Assembly (NCBI GenBank): GCA_024636105.1 | Contig: JAGXHO010000257.1 | Location: 1 to 12,580, forward strand | DNA length: 12,580 bases | Reading direction: 5' to 3' | Origin: Trueperaceae bacterium | GTDB lineage: Bacteria; Deinococcota; Deinococci; Deinococcales; Trueperaceae | Shown here: one piece after another, positions 5,486 to 11,880 of the stretch | Layout of the letters: each line of letters starts with the position of its first letter | Position numbering within the stretch: the stretch's first letter is position 1 | The notes under the pieces: generated by a model | Told to the model about the DNA's origin: nothing | Databases searched by the model: none | What the model saw: the letters and a program-made list of their open reading frames with translations, nothing else | Translations under genes and position numbers: made by a program

Positions 5486-7132
5486 TCAAGCGCGTTCCGC
5501 GAGGTACTGGTGCGCGCTGCGGATGGCGGCCGATCCCTCCCCGACCGCCGCCGCCACCCGCTTCGTCGACCCGTGGCGCACGTCGCCGACGGCGAAGACG
5601 CCCGGCACGCTCGACTCGTAGGGCAGTGCCTGGCGGCCCGAGCCGCCGATCGCACCACCGTCGGCGGCCACGACGTCGCGGTCCGTGAGCACGAACCCAG
5701 CCCGATCGAGCTTCACCTCGGGCGGCAGCCAGGACGTGGCAGCGTCCGCTCCGATGAAGCAAAAGAGGCCCGCGCAAGCCTCGCGGCTCGCGGTCCCGTC
5801 GGGCCCGGTCAGCTCGACGTTGCTGAGCATCTCGTCGCCCTCGACGGCGGTGACCGTCGTGCGCGAACGGACGCGAACGCGTGGGTGGACCTCGATGCGC
5901 GCGATCAGGTACCGGGACATCGTCTCCTCCAGCCCGTCGCGCCGCACCACGATGTCGACGCTGGCTGCCTGGTCCGCCAAGAACAGGGCGGCCTGACCCG
6001 CGGAATTTCCGCCACCGATGACGACCACCGGTTGCGCGGCACACGAGCGCGTCTCTAGGTCGGTGGCGGCGTAGTAGATGCCGGCACCTTCGAAGTGCTC
6101 CCAGCCGTCGAGCGGCAGCCTTCGGTACCGAGCACCCGTGGCGACCACCACCACGCGCGCGGGCACCTCCGCGCCACCGCGCAGCCGGACGACGTTGACC
6201 TCACCGCCCACCTCGAGCGACGCCGCTTCGCACGGACTGGTGATGCTCACGCCGAATTTCTGTGCCTGCGCTGTGGCACGGTCGGTGAGCTCGCGTCCCG
6301 AGATGCCTCGCGGGAACCCGAGGTAGTTCTCGATGAGCGAACTGCTGCCCGCTTGGCCCCCGGGACCCACCGTGTCGAGGACGACTGCGGACAGGCCTTC
6401 GGACGCAGCGTAGATCCCGGCCGCCAAGCCCGCCGGCCCCGCCCCCACCACCGCGACGTCGTACACCCGCCCCGGTACGCTGCGGTAGCTCAGACCCAGC
6501 CGCTCGGCCAGTTCGCCAGGCGTGGGGTGCCGCAATACCCCGGTGGCGGTGACGACCACGGGCATGTCGTCCGAACCGACACCGATCGCGGCCAGCACGG
6601 CGTCCATGTCGGGATCGTCCTCGACGTCCTCCCACACGTGTGGCAGGCGCATGCGGGTGGCGAACTGGCGCAACCGGAGCGCTGCGGGCATGAAGCGCGA
6701 CCCGATGATGCGCAGGGTCCGGGCGCCCTCACCCTGCTGCAGGATCGCGCGCCGCGCCAAGAAGGCGTCGACGACGATACGCGACAACTCGGCTTCGCCA
6801 TCGAGAAGCGCCCGGAACGCGTCCGGGGCCACCCGGACGAGGCGTCCGGGCCGCACGACCTCGGCGGTGAGCAACGGCTTGGCGCCCGTCATGAGACCGA
6901 GGTCGCCGAGAAAGCGGCCAGGCCCGTGCGTGGCGATCAGTTGCGTTTCGCCCGTTCCACGGTGGACGATCTCGACGGTGGCGTCGATGAGCGCAAAGAA
7001 GTCGTATCCGGCATCGTTCGGCGTGAAGAGGACGTCGCCTGCCTCGACCTGGCGCACCACGCCGTACGCCGCCACACGCTCGAGCTGCGCTGGGTTCAGC
7101 GTCGGGAAGGCGACGGGATCGGTCGCGGCCAT
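5486..7132 (-). CDS. cNMP-binding-domain / thioredoxin-reductase-like FAD oxidoreductase lacking CxxC
   Basis: The 548-residue protein has three parts. Residues ~1-130 are cyclic-nucleotide-binding-like, with the cassette PGRFLGDLGLMTGAKPLLTAE at about 71-91. The usual cassette Glu is Asp77 and the phosphate-contacting Arg position is Leu, so ligand binding is doubtful. Residues ~136-215 resemble a thioredoxin/glutaredoxin-like domain with no cysteine. Residues ~222-548 are a thioredoxin-reductase fold: GAGPAG (230-235) for FAD, ATGA, GGGNSAGQA (373-381) for NADPH, and GVFAVGDV (511-518). Where TrxB has CATCD this protein has YYAATD (353-358), so it cannot be a classical thioredoxin reductase. 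It probably passes electrons from NAD(P)H to another acceptor. The start at 7132 overlaps the stop of a 19-codon leader ORF (TGATG) and has no Shine-Dalgarno sequence, so translational coupling is likely. Architecture is confident; substrate is unknown. Confidence 0.87.
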   Translation of the reverse strand: MAATDPVAFPTLNPAQLERVAAYGVVRQVEAGDVLFTPNDAGYDFFALIDATVEIVHRGTGETQLIATHGPGRFLGDLGLMTGAKPLLTAEVVRPGRLVRVAPDAFRALLDGEAELSRIVVDAFLARRAILQQGEGARTLRIIGSRFMPAALRLRQFATRMRLPHVWEDVEDDPDMDAVLAAIGVGSDDMPVVVTATGVLRHPTPGELAERLGLSYRSVPGRVYDVAVVGAGPAGLAAGIYAASEGLSAVVLDTVGPGGQAGSSSLIENYLGFPRGISGRELTDRATAQAQKFGVSITSPCEAASLEVGGEVNVVRLRGGAEVPARVVVVATGARYRRLPLDGWEHFEGAGIYYAATDLETRSCAAQPVVVIGGGNSAGQAALFLADQAASVDIVVRRDGLEETMSRYLIARIEVHPRVRVRSRTTVTAVEGDEMLSNVELTGPDGTASREACAGLFCFIGADAATSWLPPEVKLDRAGFVLTDRDVVAADGGAIGGSGRQALPYESSVPGVFAVGDVRHGSTKRVAAAVGEGSAAIRSAHQYLAERA

Positions 7133-7191
7133 CAGGGGTGAGCTCGACGAACGAGGGGCTGGCGGGGCGCACGGTGGGCGGCAGACGTCAT
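7132..7191 (-). CDS. Predicted leaderless 19-residue leader ORF coupled to the flavoprotein gene
   Basis: On the minus strand ATG 7191-7189 opens a 19-codon frame, MTSAAHRAPRQPLVRRAHP, rich in Arg, Ala, Pro and His. Its TGA (7134-7132) shares one base with the ATG of the flavoprotein gene (TGATG). A TATAGT hexamer at 7203-7198 lies exactly 6 nt before the ATG, the same spacing seen at three other starts here, so transcription probably begins at or next to the A of the ATG. It is most likely a short upstream ORF that delivers ribosomes to the flavoprotein start, which has no Shine-Dalgarno sequence. A regulatory (attenuator) role is possible but unproven. No homology is recognised and the peptide may have no function of its own. 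Confidence 0.45.
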   Translation of the reverse strand: MTSAAHRAPRQPLVRRAHP

Positions 7192-7295
7192 GGGCGGACT
7201 ATACCGACCGGTCGCGCGCCCCGACACCCGCCGCGCGGACGCCACCGATGCCCGTCGTCGACGTGGAACGACGCGGTCGGGCTCCCGTCGGTCAT
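7188..7295 (-). CDS. Possible 35-residue mini-ORF with strong Shine-Dalgarno
   Basis: On the minus strand GAGGAGG (7307-7301) precedes ATG 7295 by 5 nt. The frame runs 35 codons (MTDGSPTASFHVDDGHRW at its start) and stops at 7190-7188, overlapping the ATG of the 19-codon leader ORF as ATGA. With the leader and flavoprotein starts this forms a chain of two stop/start overlaps. The composition is Arg/Gly/Pro-rich, it has no recognised homology, and the frame is open upstream as well, so chance cannot be excluded. Confidence 0.25.
   Translation of the reverse strand: MTDGSPTASFHVDDGHRWRPRGGCRGARPVGIVRP
7198..7203 (-). promoter_or_regulatory. -10 element (TATAGT) of predicted leaderless promoter
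   Basis: TATAGT on the minus strand matches TATAAT at 5 of 6 positions and stands out in GC-rich surroundings. Six bases separate it from ATG 7191. No convincing -35 hexamer is found 16-18 nt upstream. Confidence 0.6.
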
Positions 7296-7543
7296 CGGTG
7301 CCTCCTCGTGCGCGCGGAACGAGGGGTGGCGGTCGGGTTCCACCGCCCCCTTGCGACCCATGCGGTCCTCACCATGGCGCAGAGCCGCCATCTCTTTCAC
7401 GGCGGCGCGGGACGCCGGCGCACCCGCCGAACGACTCCCGGCGGCCCACCAGGAAGCTCCAGACGCGCAAGCTTGCCGACGAGACGATCACCCGGACCTT
7501 CGAAGAACGGCATCGCCGCGTAGCCGGCGACCCGCACCTACAA
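7296..7543. other. Intergenic stretch without a recognised gene
   Basis: Between the mini-ORF and the PH-operon hairpin nothing convincing is seen. Open frames exist on both strands but are Arg/Pro-rich shadows without start signals. A plus-strand segment from about 7454 reads as an amphipathic charged peptide without a start and could be a gene relic. No tRNA-like fold or repeat was found. Confidence 0.5.
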
Positions 7544-7582
7544 GAATCGAGTGCCCCTGTCCCAGCCAGGGGTACTCGATTC
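7544..7582 (-). terminator. 16-bp hairpin immediately after the PH-domain operon
   Basis: Arms at 7544-7559 and 7567-7582 are complementary over 16 bp with a single G-U/G-T pair at 7553/7573 and a 7-nt loop. On the minus strand the stem begins 6 nt after the TAG stop of the second PH-domain gene. Only a short TTGT follows, so it is either a weak intrinsic terminator or an mRNA 3'-end stabiliser. It separates the PH pair from the flavoprotein unit. Confidence 0.6.
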
Positions 7583-7588
7583 ATACGA

Positions 7589-8083
7589 CTACGGCCTTGG
7601 GTCGTGCCAGGCGCGGGCGCGACCCGCGCTGCGCTCCTCCACCAGCTGCGGCGCGCGCGCCACCACCTCGGCGACGAAACCGACGCGGTCGGCGGGCCCC
7701 ACCTCCAGCACGCCCCCGCGCCGGTCGACGAGCTGCACCCGGCGAACCGTCCAGGCCGCCGTCGTCGACGACACGAGGTTCGTGGTCAACGCCACGCGCG
7801 CCAAGTCGGCCAAGGCGACGCGGTGGCGCAGCAGCCCGGCGCGCACGCGCACCTCGTCGGCGTCCACCTCGTAGGCGATCGGGTACGCCAACCCGACGAC
7901 GGCACCGCCCGTGAGCACGTTGATCCCCACCACCAGCACCAACTGCGTCAGGCCGACGCCGGGATCGAGCGCGACCGCCGCCGTGGCCACCACCATCGCC
8001 AGCCCCGCCAACGCGAGCACGACGACCACCCACCGGTCGACCGCCGGGCCGAAGCGCACCGGCTCCATCGGACCCACGCTCAT
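7589..8083 (-). CDS. Membrane-anchored PH-domain protein, second gene of pair
   Basis: The 164-residue protein starts at ATG 8083, sharing ATGA with the stop of the upstream paralogue, so the two are translationally coupled. Two N-terminal hydrophobic segments (WVVVVLALAGLAMVVATAAVAL; LVLVVGINVLTGGAVVGLAY) form a hairpin in the membrane. A bacterial PH-like domain follows: YEVDADEVRVRAGLLRHRVALADLARV, then VQLVDRRGGVLEVGPADRVGFVAEVVARAP. The ending PxDxxxFxxElxxRAP pattern is typical of short bPH proteins. Such domains face the cytoplasm and their ligands are mostly unknown. The last ~20 residues are charged. A 16-bp hairpin directly follows the stop. The start is secure from the overlap and from the hydrophobic segment beginning near residue 16. 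Confidence 0.8.
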   Translation of the reverse strand: MSVGPMEPVRFGPAVDRWVVVVLALAGLAMVVATAAVALDPGVGLTQLVLVVGINVLTGGAVVGLAYPIAYEVDADEVRVRAGLLRHRVALADLARVALTTNLVSSTTAAWTVRRVQLVDRRGGVLEVGPADRVGFVAEVVARAPQLVEERSAGRARAWHDPRP

Positions 8084-8562
8084 CGCCCCGCCTTGCGCCG
8101 CGCGCGCCGTGGGTCGACGAGGCCGCGGCCGTGCGGCTCGAGGTGCGGCGCCCGGGCCGCGAGCTCGGTCAGGAAGGCGGCGCGGTCGCGCGGCGCCACC
8201 TCGACCCAACCGCCCTCGACGAGCGCCACGCGCACGCGGACCAGCGACCACGACGGCCCGGTCAGAGGGCTGAGGAGGGGGGTCGCGCGCACGATGTCGC
8301 GGTAGGCGAGGCGCAGGGTGAGGAACCCGGCGCGCACGGTGAGGCCCTCGGGCTCGAGTAGGTAGCGCACGGGCAGCGCCGTGCCGAGCGTGAGCGCCAA
8401 GGCGCCGACCCCCATCGCGCCCACCCCGAGCTTGACCGCCAGAGCGACGTCGGGATCGAGGAGCAGCGGGGCGACGAGCGCGACGAGGACGCCCATCGCA
8501 GCGAGCACGACGGCGACGAAGACCGCGTCGACGCGGGCGGGGACGGCGACGGTGCGGACCAC
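8080..8562 (-). CDS. Membrane-anchored PH-domain protein, first gene of pair
   Basis: The 160-residue protein is a paralogue of its neighbour. Two hydrophobic segments (about 9-34 and 40-62, e.g. AVFVAVVLAAMGVLVALVAPLL) are followed by a PH-like domain: YLLEPEGLTVRAGFLTLRLAYRDIVRA, then VALVEGGWVEVAPRDRAAFLTEL. The final RAPHLEPHGRGLVDPRRARRKAGR-type tail is basic and probably cytoplasmic. GTG 8562 was chosen because TAGCCT on the minus strand (8574-8569) lies 6 nt upstream, the leaderless spacing shared with three other genes here. No Shine-Dalgarno sequence is present. It is divergent from the asparaginase gene across a 72-bp gap that must hold both promoters. The pair may function as a heteromer; no substrate can be inferred. 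Confidence 0.78.
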   Translation of the reverse strand: MVRTVAVPARVDAVFVAVVLAAMGVLVALVAPLLLDPDVALAVKLGVGAMGVGALALTLGTALPVRYLLEPEGLTVRAGFLTLRLAYRDIVRATPLLSPLTGPSWSLVRVRVALVEGGWVEVAPRDRAAFLTELAARAPHLEPHGRGLVDPRRARRKAGR

Positions 8563-8568
8563 GAACCG

Positions 8569-8574
8569 AGGCTA
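8569..8574 (-). promoter_or_regulatory. -10 element (TAGCCT) of the PH-domain operon
   Basis: TAGCCT on the minus strand is followed by 6 nt and GTG 8562. It matches TANNNT. No clear -35 is seen. Confidence 0.45.
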
Positions 8575-8599
8575 GCACCGCCGCGGTCGGCGCCGTGCT

Positions 8600-8631
8600 C
8601 CAGCGGTAGAGTCGGCCAGCGGTAGAGTCGG
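8600..8631 (+). repeat. Perfect 16-bp tandem duplication in the asparaginase promoter
   Basis: The unit CCAGCGGTAGAGTCGG occurs at 8600-8615 and again at 8616-8631 without a mismatch. Each copy carries a TAGAGT hexamer; only the second is at the leaderless distance from GTG 8635. Confidence 0.95.
8623..8628 (+). promoter_or_regulatory. -10 element (TAGAGT) of predicted leaderless promoter for the asparaginase gene
   Basis: TAGAGT is followed by 6 nt and GTG 8635. An identical hexamer sits 16 bp upstream at 8607-8612 through the tandem repeat. There is no Shine-Dalgarno sequence before the GTG. Confidence 0.6.
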
Positions 8632-8634
8632 CAC

Positions 8635-9684
8635 GTGACCGACGCGACCGACCCCGCCCCGCGCCGCCGCGTCGCCCTGCTCCACACCGGCGGCACCGTC
8701 GGCATGGTGCGGAGCGACGACGGCGCCTACGCCCCGCGGTCCGGCGCGCTCGCGCAGGCGCTCGCGCGCCTGCCCGAGCTCGATGACCCGCGCCTCCCCG
8801 AGGTGCGCCTCGAGGAGCTCGATACGCTGCTCGACTCCTCGGACGTCCGCCCCGCCGACTGGCAGCGCTTCGCCGACCGCGTCGCGGCCGCCTTCGCAGC
8901 CGGCGCCCACGGCGTCGTCGTCCTGCACGGCACCGACACCATGGCCTACACCGCGTCGGCGCTCGCCTTCCTCCTCGATGCCCTCCCCGGCCCGGTCGTG
9001 CTGACGGGGTCGCAGGTACCGCTCGTCGAGGTGCGCTCGGACGCCCGCGACAACCTGATCACGTCGCTGCTGCTCGCGGCCTCGCCGGGCTGGGCCGAGG
9101 TGGCCGTGTACCTGGGCGGCGGCCTGCTGCGCGGCTGCCGCACCACCAAGGTCTCCACCGATGGCTTCGACGCCTTCGCGAGCCCCAACCTGCCGCCGCT
9201 CGCGGACGTCGGCGTCGACATCGCCTGGCGCCGCGAGCTGCTGCGCCCGCCCGCCCCGGGACCGCTGCGCGTGCACCGGCTCGCGGACGTCGACGTCGTC
9301 GCCCTACGGCTGTTCCCGGGCATCACCGCGGAGACGCTGCGCAACGTGCTGCGCGACCCGGTGCGCGGGCTGGTGCTCGAGACGTACGGCAGCGGCAACG
9401 CCCCGTCGCGCGACCCAGAGCTGTTGGCGGTCTTGCGCGACGCCGTGGCGCGCGGGCTGGTCGTCGTCAACGTCACGCAGTGCCTACGCGGCGCGGTGCG
9501 CATGGGCACGTACGCCGCAGGACGCTCGCTGGCGGACGTGGGCGTGGTGTCGGGCGGCGACCTGACCGCGGAGGCGGCGATCGCCAAGCTTCTCGTGCTG
9601 CTCTCGCAAGGCCTGCCCCCGACCGACGTCGCCGACGCGATGGCGCGCGACCTCGCTGGCGAGCGGACGCCGGTGGCGACGTGA
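8635..9684 (+). CDS. ansA: Type I (cytoplasmic) L-asparaginase
   Basis: The 349-residue protein hydrolyses L-asparagine to aspartate and ammonia. LLHTGGTVGM gives nucleophilic Thr21. HGTDTMAYTASALAFLL gives the Thr100-Asp101 pair, and RGCRTTKVSTDGFDAF contains the Lys of the second catalytic triad. VVLTGSQVPL, PGITAETLRNVL, LVLETYGSGNAP and VVNVTQCLRGAV complete the type I pattern. No signal peptide is present, which fits the cytoplasmic AnsA class more than periplasmic type II. The start is GTG 8635, as homology begins near residue 12 and the -10 hexamer lies 6 nt upstream (leaderless). The VOC gene overlaps the stop by GTGA. Archaeal-type GatD is an alternative but lacks this context. Confidence in asparaginase is high. 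Confidence 0.92.
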   Translation: MTDATDPAPRRRVALLHTGGTVGMVRSDDGAYAPRSGALAQALARLPELDDPRLPEVRLEELDTLLDSSDVRPADWQRFADRVAAAFAAGAHGVVVLHGTDTMAYTASALAFLLDALPGPVVLTGSQVPLVEVRSDARDNLITSLLLAASPGWAEVAVYLGGGLLRGCRTTKVSTDGFDAFASPNLPPLADVGVDIAWRRELLRPPAPGPLRVHRLADVDVVALRLFPGITAETLRNVLRDPVRGLVLETYGSGNAPSRDPELLAVLRDAVARGLVVVNVTQCLRGAVRMGTYAAGRSLADVGVVSGGDLTAEAAIAKLLVLLSQGLPPTDVADAMARDLAGERTPVAT

Positions 9685-10121
9685 CGTCGCCGCGGACGCC
9701 CGCCGCGCTCGCCGGCTTGCCGCTCGACCATGTCGGGATCGCCGTGCTCGACCTGGCCGCCGGCGACGCATACGCGGCAATCGGCTGGACGCCCGACGGC
9801 GCGGACGGCGACGTCCCCGCGCAAGGCGTGCGGGTGCGCATGCTGCGCGGCGGGCCCGGCCCGGCGCTCGAGCTGCTGGCGCCGCTCGCGGGGGCCGGCG
9901 ACGACGCCCCGATCGCCCGCTTCCTCGCGCGCCGCGGGCCGGGGCTCCACCACCTGGCGTTCGCCGTCCCCGACGTGGACGCCGCGATGGCGCGGCTCGT
10001 CGCCGATGGGGCGCCGTTCGTCGACGCGGCGCCGCGCCCCGGCTTCGGCGGGCACCGCGTCGCCTTCCTCCACCCCAGCTGGTCGGGCGGCGTCCTGATC
10101 GAGCTGGTCGAGCGTGGCTGA
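9681..10121 (+). CDS. Methylmalonyl-CoA epimerase-like VOC-superfamily protein
   Basis: The 146-residue protein has two VOC half-modules. LDHVGIAVLDL (15-25) supplies the first His17, ALELLAP (62-68) a Glu/Gln ligand position, GLHHLAFAVPDVDAAM (88-103) the second His, and GGVLIELVE (136-144) Glu141. These match the metal sites of methylmalonyl-CoA epimerase, which converts (S)- and (R)-methylmalonyl-CoA in propionate metabolism. HPSWSGGVLIEL is characteristic of that subfamily. The first module is somewhat short, so a related VOC function cannot be excluded. The start is GTG 9681, overlapping the asparaginase stop as GTGA; the stop overlaps the VanZ start by 8 nt. No mutase gene is in the window. 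Translation is presumably coupled within the ansA-VOC-VanZ operon. Confidence 0.82.
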   Translation: MTSPRTPAALAGLPLDHVGIAVLDLAAGDAYAAIGWTPDGADGDVPAQGVRVRMLRGGPGPALELLAPLAGAGDDAPIARFLARRGPGLHHLAFAVPDVDAAMARLVADGAPFVDAAPRPGFGGHRVAFLHPSWSGGVLIELVERG

Positions 10122-10491
10122 GCGCCGCCGTAAGGCGGCCGCGGGGATCGCTGCCATGGCGTGGGCCGCGCTCCTCTTCGGCCTGTCGTCGCTGCCCGCG
10201 GGGTCCACGCCGACCTCGCCGTTCTCCTTCCCGGGCGACGACAAGGTCGTGCACGCGGGCGCGTACGCCGTGCTGGGCGGTCTGCTGCGCGTCGCGCTCG
10301 GTCGCACCGGACCCGCCGTCGCCCTCGCGGCGGCCTACGGCGCGAGCGACGAGTTCCATCAGGCCTTCGTCCCCGGCCGCGACGCCGACGTCTTCGATTG
10401 GTTGGTCGACGTCGCGGGCGCGGTCCTGGGCGCGGCGCTCGCAGCGCGCACGTGGCGCCCTTCGCTCGGGGGCGACGGGACCCCACGGTAG
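10114..10491 (+). CDS. VanZ-family membrane protein
   Basis: The 125-residue protein has hydrophobic segments at about 9-29, 47-62 and 65-75, and a last one near 96-112. Family motifs are DDKVVHAGAYAVLGGLL and ASDEFHQAFVPGRDADVFDWLVDVAGAVLG. The His, Glu-Phe-His-Gln and Pro-Gly-Arg residues are the conserved VanZ core. The Asn often present before the last helix is Asp here (DWLVD). VanZ gives low-level teicoplanin resistance in its namesake, but most chromosomal homologues have no known role, so resistance should not be assumed. GTG 10114 lies inside the end of the VOC gene (8-nt overlap). The stop TAG (10489-10491) forms the first three bases of the proC -10 hexamer. Confidence 0.83.
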   Translation: MAERRRKAAAGIAAMAWAALLFGLSSLPAGSTPTSPFSFPGDDKVVHAGAYAVLGGLLRVALGRTGPAVALAAAYGASDEFHQAFVPGRDADVFDWLVDVAGAVLGAALAARTWRPSLGGDGTPR

Positions 10492-10494
10492 ACT
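10489..10494 (+). promoter_or_regulatory. -10 element (TAGACT) of predicted leaderless proC promoter
   Basis: TAGACT is followed by 6 nt and ATG 10501. It overlaps the VanZ stop codon. No Shine-Dalgarno sequence precedes proC, and no clear -35 is seen. Confidence 0.6.
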
Positions 10495-10500
10495 GGCCGG

Positions 10501-11292
10501 ATGAAGCTTGCGATCGTCGGTGCGGGAAAGATGGGGGGCGCGGTGCTGGCCGGCGCCGTGCGGGCCGGTGTCCTCACGCCGGATCAGGTCGGCGTCTACC
10601 ACCCCGACGAGGATCGCCGCGCCGCGCTCGCAGCGCGCTTCGGCGTCACCCCGCTCGACGACGACGGCGTGCATCGCGCGGAGCGGGTGCTGATCGCGGT
10701 CAAACCGCAATCGTTCGAGGCGGTGGCGCCGCTGATCGCGCAGCGCACCGGCTCCTACGTCTCGCTCATGGCCGGCGTCACCACCGGCACCCTCGCCAAA
10801 CGCCTCGGTTCCCGCACCGTCGTGCGCGCCATGCCCAACCTCGGCGCCGCCGTGGGGGCCTCCGCCACCGCGCTCGCTTGGCACCCGGAGACGCCCGCCG
10901 CCGACCGCGAGTTCGCGCGACGGCTGTTCCTGGCCATCGGCACGGTCCACGAGGTCGCCGAGTCGCTGTTCGACGCCTACACCGGCTTGGCCGGGTCCGG
11001 ACCCGCCTTCGCGGCCGTCGTCGCCGAGGCGATGGCCGACGGCGGCGTGCGCGTCGGCCTCTCGCGCCAAGTCGCGCGCGACCTCGCCCGCCAAGTGCTG
11101 CTCGCGACGGGCATGCTGCTCGAGACCAAAGGGCCGGCCGAGCTCAAGGACGAGGTCGCCTCGCCCGGCGGCACGGCGATCGCCGGCGTGCGCGCGCTCG
11201 AGCGCCACCGCGTGCGATTCGCGGTGATGGACGCGATCGAGGACGCCACCGAGCGCGCACGGCTCCTAGCCCGCGACGGCGAAGAGCGGTGA
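10501..11292 (+). CDS. proC: Pyrroline-5-carboxylate reductase
   Basis: The 263-residue enzyme carries out the last step of proline synthesis, the NAD(P)H-dependent reduction of 1-pyrroline-5-carboxylate. The N-terminal Rossmann motif is VGAGKMGGAVLAG (6-18). VLIAVKPQ and SLMAGVTTGTL follow, then VRAMPNLGAAVGASATAL. The C-terminal dimerisation/active domain has GLAGSGPAFAAVVAEAMADG and SPGGTAIAGVRALE, all classic ProC signatures. Length is normal. ATG 10501 fits both the beginning of homology and the 6-nt spacing to TAGACT. The secreted-protein gene overlaps the stop (GTGA). It can be transcribed with the asparaginase operon or from its own promoter. Asparaginase and ProC both serve amino-acid metabolism, but a direct link is not shown. 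Confidence 0.95.
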   Translation: MKLAIVGAGKMGGAVLAGAVRAGVLTPDQVGVYHPDEDRRAALAARFGVTPLDDDGVHRAERVLIAVKPQSFEAVAPLIAQRTGSYVSLMAGVTTGTLAKRLGSRTVVRAMPNLGAAVGASATALAWHPETPAADREFARRLFLAIGTVHEVAESLFDAYTGLAGSGPAFAAVVAEAMADGGVRVGLSRQVARDLARQVLLATGMLLETKGPAELKDEVASPGGTAIAGVRALERHRVRFAVMDAIEDATERARLLARDGEER

Positions 11293-11873
11293 CCGGCAAC
11301 GCGCCCAAGCGGCGACGCGTGCTCATCGCTTGGCTGCTGAGCGCTTGGGTGCTGGGCGCCGCCGCCCTCGCCAACGACTACTACCCCCGCGGCGCGGGGC
11401 TGTCGTGGACCTACTCGAGCGGCGAGACCCAGGCGATGAGCGGACCGCGCGACTGGAACGGCCTCGAGGTCTCGGTGCTCACCCACTACCTCGACGGCGT
11501 GCCGGTCTCGGAGGACTACCTGACCTTCGATCCCGACGGCGTCCGAACCCACGGGACCGCGGCCGGCGGGTCGGTGGTGCGTTACGACCCGCCGCTGCTG
11601 ATCTACGCCGCCCCGCCACTGCAGCCCGGGGCGACCTGGAGCACGACCACCGAGATCGCCGGGTTGTCCATCACGTTGAGCTCCGAGGTAGTCGGTATGC
11701 GCGGCGTCCAGACCCCGGCGGGGCGCTTCAACGCGCTCCAGATCCGGCAGCGCACGCTCACCTCGACCGGTGGGCGCACGCTGCTCGACCTGTTCCTGGT
11801 CCCGGGCGTCGGGGTCGTGCGCTTCGTCACCGAGGACGGAACGTTGATCGACTTGATCGAGCTCGTCCGCTGA
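11289..11873 (+). CDS. Secreted protein of unknown function
   Basis: The 194-residue product begins VTGNAPKRRRVLIAWLLSAWVLGAAALA (start split here as a basic head, KRRR, then a hydrophobic stretch 11-28). A likely signal-peptidase site lies after Ala-Leu-Ala at 28. No lipobox Cys is seen. The mature part is beta-rich: DYYPRGAGLSWTYSSGE, LEVSVLTHYLDGVPVSEDYL, WSTTTEIAGLSITLSSEVVG, TPAGRFNALQIRQRT, LFLVPGVGVVRFVTEDG. The pattern of a threshold WxY strand, GxF.a..i..r and a VPGVGVVRF ending resembles small extracytoplasmic beta-sandwich proteins, but no family can be named. GTG 11289 overlaps proC by 4 nt. It converges with the transglycosylase gene, leaving 7 bp between stops and no room for a separate terminator. 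Confidence 0.7.
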   Translation: MTGNAPKRRRVLIAWLLSAWVLGAAALANDYYPRGAGLSWTYSSGETQAMSGPRDWNGLEVSVLTHYLDGVPVSEDYLTFDPDGVRTHGTAAGGSVVRYDPPLLIYAAPPLQPGATWSTTTEIAGLSITLSSEVVGMRGVQTPAGRFNALQIRQRTLTSTGGRTLLDLFLVPGVGVVRFVTEDGTLIDLIELVR

Positions 11874-11880
11874 GCTGCGC

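Noticed and set aside
7454..7540. Charged plus-strand peptide (LADETITRTFEERHRR region) as a gene
   Set aside because: There is no start codon or ribosome-binding site and it runs into a shadow frame. It is at most a relic that cannot be identified.
7589..8578. 329-residue minus-strand reading covering both PH genes
   Set aside because: Only its last 164 residues are meaningful. The N-terminal half is an Arg-rich shadow of the first PH gene, and the ATGA overlap at 8083 gives the real start.
8600..8631. CRISPR or attachment-site origin for the 16-bp repeat
   Set aside because: There are only two abutting copies without spacers and no integrase nearby. A promoter duplication explains it better.
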